DNA of 11,988 nucleotides, taken from the NCBI GenBank assembly GCA_045114665.1, contig JBGUKW010000201.1:1-11988 (forward strand), in the 5' to 3' direction. Below are positions 7,446 through 11,988 of this stretch, one piece after another. The stretch comes from CADAWZ01 sp045114665. GTDB taxonomy: Bacteria; Vulcanimicrobiota; CADAWZ01. The notes under the pieces were generated by a model. That model did no database searches and was not told the DNA's origin. It saw only the letters and a program-made list of their open reading frames with translations. The position numbers were made by a program, and so were the translations under genes. How positions within the stretch are numbered: the first letter of the stretch is position 1; each line of letters begins with the position of its first letter.

Positions 7446-7841
7446 TTACAAAGATTCTATTTTCTTTGAAAGCTCATTGTGAAATTCTTCTAACTTTTTT
7501 GTTAAAAATTCTTTAATAAGATTTTCACTCAAAGAAAAACTCCGATCCATATTTTTTGTCAATCTATCTAAACAAGCACGCCTCATCTCTGGATCAATAG
7601 CATTATCTTCAGCCAATTTTTGAGCTATTTCAGGAAGAGCTTTTTTATAAAACTCCTCCTGTTCATCTCTAAAATCTTTCAACATACTTTCGATAAATGC
7701 TATTTCTTTGCTATGATTTTTTATCAAATTTAAATAATGTGCTTCATATTCATAAAGCGACTGCATAGCATAATCTTTTTTTCTATAAGAACTATTAGAA
7801 GATATTTCATCAAAAGCATTGAAACAATTACCACGAGCCAT
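7446..7841 (-). CDS. 131-aa helical protein of unknown function
   Basis: The family is not recognised. The start is taken as ATG at 7841 (MARGNCFNAFDEI), seven bases after the stop of the 423-aa gene, with AAGAAGG at 7853-7859 as SD. The spacing of 11 is slightly long. A TTG at 7886 in the same frame would overlap the upstream gene by 38 bases and lacks an SD, so I reject it. The protein looks all-helical: a tyrosine-rich first helix (SLYEYEAHYLNLI, about 28-40), an acidic coiled-coil stretch (about 45-75), and a final amphipathic helix (LTKKLEEFHNELSKKIESL). Cysteines occur near the N-terminus and in RRACLDRL. It sits between the membrane-anchored paralog and the 147-aa gene and is probably an accessory or adaptor protein. 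Confidence 0.8.
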   Translation of the reverse strand: MARGNCFNAFDEISSNSSYRKKDYAMQSLYEYEAHYLNLIKNHSKEIAFIESMLKDFRDEQEEFYKKALPEIAQKLAEDNAIDPEMRRACLDRLTKNMDRSFSLSENLIKEFLTKKLEEFHNELSKKIESL

Positions 7842-7848
7842 AAAATAT

Positions 7849-9120
7849 TTAACCTTCTTTGAAGAAATAATAGATAATTCCACCAATCAATAATCCAATT
7901 CCACCAATAATTAGAAGAAAACTAGGCATACACCCACTATTTCCTTTATTATTGAGTTTTTCTTCCTCTCTGAATTTCCTACTTTCCTCTTCTCTTCTTC
8001 TTTCTTCTTCTTGTTTTCTTTTACGTTCCTGTCTTTTTCTTCTTTCCTCAGCTTCTTCAGCTTCTTCTCTTCTTCTTCTAAGTTCTTCTTCTCTTCTTTC
8101 TTCTTCTTCAGCTCTTCTTCTTGCTTCCTCTTCTGCTTTTCTTTTAGCTTCTTTTTCCGCTTTTCTTCTTCTTTCCTCTTCCTCAGCTTTTCTTTCCTCT
8201 TCTTCAGCCTTCTTCTTAGCTTCTTCCTCAGCCTTTCTCTTTGCTTCTTCCTCAGCTTTTCTCTTTGCTTCAGCTTCTGCTTTTTTCCTTACTTCTTCCT
8301 CAACTTTTCTTCTTTCCTCTTCCTCAACTTTTCTCTTTGCTTCTTCCTCAGCTTTTCTCTTTGCCTCTTCCTCAGCTTTTCTATTTGCTTCAGCTTCTGC
8401 TTTTTTTCTTGCTTCTTCCTCAGCTCTTTCTAATTCATTAAAACAATTTTGCTTAGTAGTCATCACAGAAAAAATAGATTCTGGTATATCACCAATTTTT
8501 GAAATATTAGAACAAAAAGCAAAATTTCTTTCTCTACTATTCAAAAAATGTTTAAACAATTCATAATCATTTTTTGAAGTTGAAACAAATATTTTCTTAT
8601 CTCCAAATTTTTTGGATTCTTTTGGAATATCAAAAGATTTATCTGAAGATAAAATAGAATTTACATTATATTCAGCAAAACCAAATTCTTTTTCTATAGT
8701 TTTTGGAATAGGACTATCAAAAATAGGGCTTATATTTTCTATAAATAGTTTTAACAAATAATCATAAGTTGGAACTATAGATTTATCACTATTTACAAAA
8801 TCTTTTATAACTATTCCAATAAAGCCATAGATAGAACGCCCTTTAGAATCTCTAAACAATTTTTCAGATTTGTTCTTCAAATCTTCTGACAAATTACAAT
8901 TACTACATATTTTATTTAGAAATCCTACAAGACCAGCAATCCTATGACCACCATTGTCTATAACGACCCATCTTTCACCTTCCAAAAAATCCATCGATTT
9001 ATTGGAATAGAAAATATGTTTTTTAACAAATTCCAATTCATTTGTAATGCCTGTTGGTTTGACAACAAGACTGTAATCACAATTGTATAACCTTGTGTGA
9101 ATAATTGGAGATATTTTCAT
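7849..9120 (-). CDS. Membrane-anchored charged-helix protein with the conserved N-terminal domain
   Basis: Paralog of the 530-aa protein. Residues 1-227 carry the same domain: MKISPIIHTRLYNCDY, GERWVVIDNG (48-57), DSKGRSIYGFIGIVIKD (91-107), NSILSSDKSF (154-163), DYELFKH (185-191). Residues 229-390 are an E/K/R/A helix built on 8-residue units such as AEEEAKRK, with no hydrophobic seam, typical of a stable single alpha helix rather than a coiled coil. Residues 399-420 (SFLLIIGGIGLLIGGIIYYFF) are one membrane span with a three-residue tail, so the protein should be tail-anchored with its N-terminal domain in the cytoplasm. At about 0.15 nm per residue the helix could hold the domain more than 20 nm from the membrane. 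The ATG at 9120 has a GAGGAGT SD (9128-9134). It is not TolA: the anchor is at the wrong end. Confidence 0.87.
   Translation of the reverse strand: MKISPIIHTRLYNCDYSLVVKPTGITNELEFVKKHIFYSNKSMDFLEGERWVVIDNGGHRIAGLVGFLNKICSNCNLSEDLKNKSEKLFRDSKGRSIYGFIGIVIKDFVNSDKSIVPTYDYLLKLFIENISPIFDSPIPKTIEKEFGFAEYNVNSILSSDKSFDIPKESKKFGDKKIFVSTSKNDYELFKHFLNSRERNFAFCSNISKIGDIPESIFSVMTTKQNCFNELERAEEEARKKAEAEANRKAEEEAKRKAEEEAKRKVEEEERRKVEEEVRKKAEAEAKRKAEEEAKRKAEEEAKKKAEEEERKAEEEERRRKAEKEAKRKAEEEARRRAEEEERREEELRRRREEAEEAEERRKRQERKRKQEEERRREEESRKFREEEKLNNKGNSGCMPSFLLIIGGIGLLIGGIIYYFFKEG
8161..8400 (-). repeat. Two 120-bp tandem units inside the charged-helix coding region
   Basis: Residues 241-280 and 281-320 of the 423-aa protein are 40-residue units that align one to one at the start (AEAEA.RKAEEEAKRKAEEEAK.K). 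At DNA level 8281-8400 and 8161-8280 are correspondingly similar at a 120-base offset. Below this is a 24-base (8-residue) period. This suggests growth of the helix by tandem duplication. Confidence 0.75.
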
Positions 9121-9147
9121 TTTTTTTACTCCTCAATTTTTATTTTT

Positions 9148-11082
9148 TTATAATACTTTAGAACTTTCTTTTAAAGCTTTTTCCAAATCATCATCAGATA
9201 TATTTACATATTTATCCATAACTTCTTTAAATGAACCTTCTTCACAACCTGCTGAATCTTTGGCAAATCTATACCAGCGAGGAATTACCTCCAAACTTGG
9301 AATGAGATTATCTGTGTATAGATGAAGGTCTTCTCTCATCTGTTTAATTTTCTTTATATCATCATCAGTTTGAACAGACAATTTTTCAATATCTCTCTTT
9401 ATAGCATTATCAACATCTTTAATATCTTTTTCTGCCTGAATTTTTACATTGTTAATATTTTCTGATGTTGTTGTTTTGACATCTTGTATTTTCTGTTCAG
9501 AATCTCTATGAATACTATCAATTTTTCTTGCTGTACTGCTCTTTAAACTGTCTATTTCTTTAGAGCGACTACTTATTACTTGTTCAATTTTTCTTTCCAT
9601 ATTGCTCTGTGCAGTTTGTATTTCTCGTGAAGCCCTATTTTTCTCATTATTAATATTAGCATTAGCACTATTCTTAACATTTTCAATTTCCATATTTGCG
9701 GAATTTCTAACACTTTCAATTTGGTTATTCATTCTGCTTGAATAGCTATCTCTACGGTATTTCAAATCACTTATTTGACTTTCATAACTTTCTGCATTTC
9801 CAAATGTTGAACCCAAAAAATTTAATCCCTTTGAAAAAATATTAGAATTTTTCTTCTCTTTTTCGCGTATAGAACTATTATAATCTGAAATTTGAGAATC
9901 TCTTTCAGACCTTAAACCAGATAATGTAGAGTCACGTTCATTTGCCAAATCTGAAATTTGAGAATCACGACTTCTTGCAAGTCTTGCTATCTCATTATCA
10001 CTATCTGACTGCAATTTTTTAATTTTTGAATTTCCTTCTTCCTTAGCTCTAGAAACTTCTGAATCAAGTTCATCTTCTAAATCTGATAATTTTCTTTTAC
10101 TCTCTCTCTCCAATTTAGAAACTTCATCTCTATGAGTTTTTTCCAATCTTGCTACTTCATCTTTACGATATTTTTCAAGCCTTGCAAGTTCAGAATCACG
10201 TTCTGATGTCAATTTTTCTATTCTTTCATTGCGACTATCACTATACTTTTGCTTCTCTTTGCCAAATTTTTCCATAAAACTATATATGGATTCACAATGT
10301 TGTGCAAATTGCTGTTTTACAATAGTAAAATATATTCCAAACAAAATAGGTAGATTTATATTTATCGGTTTCAATTTGCCTGAATAATCATTGTCAGAAA
10401 TATTTGCACCAAGAGAAATAGGAATTATTGTTATAATTCTCTCAATTTTGTTTGCTTTAGAACCGAATAATGGACTAAATGCTTCTTGAACAATTTTACA
10501 CAATTCATCTTCAGAAACCAAATCATGAAATAGATCATATTTAGTTATGACTATTGCAATAGGTGGAAAAAAATTATCCTTTTCTTTTCTCTGTGAATAT
10601 CTTGCCAAGAGATTATTTATACTTGCATTTGCTAAACTAACACTTTCAATTCTCTCATCTATATCTTCAAGTTCCTCTCCAGTTTGAAAATCTTTGATAA
10701 TATTAGCTCCATCAACAAATATAAAAAGAGAACTCGATTCATAAATATCTTGTTCAAGCTGTTCATAAGCCCCAACCTTATTTCCCAAATCACCGCCAGC
10801 ATAATCTATCCAATCAAAAGACATTATTTTTTCATAGCTCTGACAAAGATCGAAAGTATATTTTTCAAATGTACCTGAGTCAGTACCAACAGGAAATCTT
10901 TTTTCTTTTAGTTTTCCATTTCTCAATTTACTATATGAATCTCTCAATTCTATATCTCTTTTATCATCTGTTGTAAGAGTATATCCTTCTATTCCAGCTA
11001 ACATCTTATAGTATAATGCCAAAAGATAGCAAGTTTTACCAGAACCTGACATTCCCAATACTGTTATTTTTGTATTTTCCAA
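9148..11082 (-). CDS. GTPase-like P-loop protein with 22 hendecad repeats
   Basis: The N-terminal domain (about 1-260) has GTPase-style motifs: P-loop GMSGSGKT (10-17), a G3-like DYAG (93-96) after a hydrophobic strand, and a G4-like TKYD (180-183) after IAIVI. A possible G5 is IPIS (221-224), and DYSGKLKPINI follows. It resembles TRAFAC-type GTPases such as the predicted double-GTPase families of bacterial conflict systems; I infer GTP rather than ATP use. Residues 295-404 are ten exact 11-residue repeats (type RDSELARLEKY) with an aliphatic residue every 11 positions. After a break (405-450), residues 451-582 are twelve more, with Ile at 455, 466, and so on to 576. A short C-terminal region (583-644) includes PRWYRFAKD. 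The start is TTG at 11082 with GAAAGGA as SD; an in-frame stop at 11101-11103 excludes a longer form. Confidence 0.88.
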   Translation of the reverse strand: MENTKITVLGMSGSGKTCYLLALYYKMLAGIEGYTLTTDDKRDIELRDSYSKLRNGKLKEKRFPVGTDSGTFEKYTFDLCQSYEKIMSFDWIDYAGGDLGNKVGAYEQLEQDIYESSSLFIFVDGANIIKDFQTGEELEDIDERIESVSLANASINNLLARYSQRKEKDNFFPPIAIVITKYDLFHDLVSEDELCKIVQEAFSPLFGSKANKIERIITIIPISLGANISDNDYSGKLKPININLPILFGIYFTIVKQQFAQHCESIYSFMEKFGKEKQKYSDSRNERIEKLTSERDSELARLEKYRKDEVARLEKTHRDEVSKLERESKRKLSDLEDELDSEVSRAKEEGNSKIKKLQSDSDNEIARLARSRDSQISDLANERDSTLSGLRSERDSQISDYNSSIREKEKKNSNIFSKGLNFLGSTFGNAESYESQISDLKYRRDSYSSRMNNQIESVRNSANMEIENVKNSANANINNEKNRASREIQTAQSNMERKIEQVISSRSKEIDSLKSSTARKIDSIHRDSEQKIQDVKTTTSENINNVKIQAEKDIKDVDNAIKRDIEKLSVQTDDDIKKIKQMREDLHLYTDNLIPSLEVIPRWYRFAKDSAGCEEGSFKEVMDKYVNISDDDLEKALKESSKVL

Positions 11083-11091
11083 TTTCTTATA

Positions 11092-11098
11092 TCCTTTC
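11092..11098 (-). promoter_or_regulatory. GAAAGGA ribosome binding site that decides a TTG start
   Basis: On the minus strand GAAAGGA stands nine bases before the TTG at 11082. The stop of the upstream 292-aa gene is in the same frame at 11101-11103, so no earlier start exists. The site supports TTG initiation of the 644-aa gene. Confidence 0.6.
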
Positions 11099-11100
11099 TG

Positions 11101-11979
11101 CTATTTAATATCTTTAAAAGAAAAATTTTTGCCATTCTTGTATAAATAAGGTATATTTTTCAATTCCAATTTTAGCTTTTCACGATGATAATTTTGAAAT
11201 TTATCATTTTTATCAAGTGCAAAATACAGTGAAAAGAAAAAAGGAAGATATATATTTACAGGTTTTAACTCACCTGCATAATCTTTTTCTGAAATCTTTT
11301 CTCCAAGACTTATTGGAATAATGGAAACAATTCTATCAAGTCTATTAGTCTTTTTGTCAAAAAGAGGATCAAATGATTCCTTAATTATTTTGCATAAATC
11401 TTCATTTGATATAGATTTATTGAGAAGATCATATTTTGTAACAACAATAGAAACTGGCAAAATTTTATTTCCTGATTCTATGTAATCTCTGATAAAATTA
11501 TTGAAAATAGAAGCACATTCAAATTTTATATTGTCAACTTTTTCTTCATTATCTCCATCAACAAAAAAAGAAGAATCAATAAAAATTAATATTGAATTTG
11601 ATTTATTTATAGTATCTTTAAATTTTTTATAGTCTTCCATATTTCGAGTTTTCTTACTTGACAATACAGAACCTGAATAATCATATAAATCCAATGACAT
11701 CACAAAATCATCAAAATTATACATCAAATCAAAACTATATTTAGTTATATCTTTTTTATTATCTACAGAAAATCTATCTTTTTTTAAAGAAGAATTACGC
11801 AAATTATTTACATTATTTAGAAAATTCTCACTTGTAAAATCATCTTGTCCAACTAACAAATAACCATTTCTACTTGCCAACATTCTATAAAATAAAGCTG
11901 TAAGGTAACTTGTCTTACCTGAATTTGATATTCCTAAGATAGAAATAGAACTATTTAATTTTGTTGATTCTTTTAACAC
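11101..11979 (-). CDS. GTPase-like P-loop protein, short paralog without the hendecad tail
   Basis: This is a 292-residue paralog of the GTPase-like domain of the downstream 644-aa protein. Motifs: P-loop GISNSGKT (16-23), G3-like DYSG (100-103), G4-like TKYD (181-184), possible G5 IPIS (221-224). It shares blocks such as EDLCKI, ESF.PLF, RI..IIPISLG and DY.G.LKP.NI.LP with the paralog. After about residue 258 only a short Lys-rich tail remains, with no coiled coil. All main nucleotide-binding motifs are kept, so it is probably active. The start is uncertain: GTG at 11979 gives a sensible length, but the frame stays open to the window edge only nine bases further and no SD can be seen. It ends 18 bases before the 644-aa start, so the two GTPases are probably made together and may heterodimerise. 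Confidence 0.83.
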   Translation of the reverse strand: MLKESTKLNSSISILGISNSGKTSYLTALFYRMLASRNGYLLVGQDDFTSENFLNNVNNLRNSSLKKDRFSVDNKKDITKYSFDLMYNFDDFVMSLDLYDYSGSVLSSKKTRNMEDYKKFKDTINKSNSILIFIDSSFFVDGDNEEKVDNIKFECASIFNNFIRDYIESGNKILPVSIVVTKYDLLNKSISNEDLCKIIKESFDPLFDKKTNRLDRIVSIIPISLGEKISEKDYAGELKPVNIYLPFFFSLYFALDKNDKFQNYHREKLKLELKNIPYLYKNGKNFSFKDIK

Positions 11980-11988
11980 TTTTTTATA

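Noticed and set aside
7842..7886. TTG start at 7886 for the 131-aa protein
   Set aside because: No SD and a 38-base overlap with the upstream gene's membrane-span codons; ATG 7841 fits better.
8161..8440. CRISPR-like regular repeats
   Set aside because: The periodicity is 24 and 120 bases without unique spacers, and it lies in frame inside a coding region.
7952..8566. Several plus-strand open frames of Ser/Leu/Phe repeats
   Set aside because: Antisense of the charged helix of the 423-aa gene; low-complexity artefact.
7849..9120. TolA-like protein annotation
   Set aside because: The helix composition is similar, but TolA has an N-terminal membrane span and a periplasmic C-terminal domain; here the span is at the extreme C-terminus and there are no Tol/Pal neighbours.
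9148..11082. SMC or Rad50-type ATPase
   Set aside because: No C-terminal signature or Walker B half; the G4-like TKYD motif and N-terminal-only head point to a GTPase, and the helix phase is 11, not 7.

Overview
The window is strongly AT-rich bacterial DNA with dense genes, Shine-Dalgarno (SD) sites of the GAGG/AGGA type and frequent TTG/GTG starts. The MnmA and cysteine desulfurase sequences look Clostridia/Firmicutes-like to me, but no phylum marker is present, so that is only an impression.

Region 1 (1-1736) is accessory DNA on the + strand. It holds the 3' part of an AAA-ATPase-like/PD-(D/E)XK protein cut by the window edge, then a short degraded remnant of a type I restriction specificity gene (hsdS), then a promoter.

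Region 2 (1737-3921, + strand) is a two-gene sulfur-transfer unit. It encodes MnmA, the tRNA 2-thiouridylase, and an overlapping PLP-dependent cysteine desulfurase that probably supplies its persulfide sulfur.

Region 3 (3974-11988, - strand) is the unusual part. It is a tightly packed operon of at least eight ORFs read right to left, ending at a strong palindromic terminator at 3974-4005. In transcription order: a 292-aa P-loop GTPase-like protein (start possibly outside the window); a 644-aa paralog whose GTPase-like domain is followed by 22 perfectly phased 11-residue (hendecad) repeats; a 423-aa protein with a conserved N-terminal domain, a charged E/R/K helix and a C-terminal membrane anchor; a 131-aa and a 147-aa helical protein; a 530-aa paralog of the 423-aa protein with the anchor replaced by a soluble C-terminal helical region; a 105-aa ORF made of duplicated copies of the next gene's N-terminus; and a 334-aa coiled-coil protein.

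I recognise no family for the non-GTPase members. The layout is two GTPases, one pair of paralogs sharing an N-terminal domain, long rigid helices, one membrane anchor, and no obvious nuclease, toxin or enzyme effector. It suggests a membrane-tethered GTP-controlled assembly, possibly related to the predicted TRAFAC 'double-GTPase/GAP1' conflict systems. That link is inference from motif resemblance and operon layout only.
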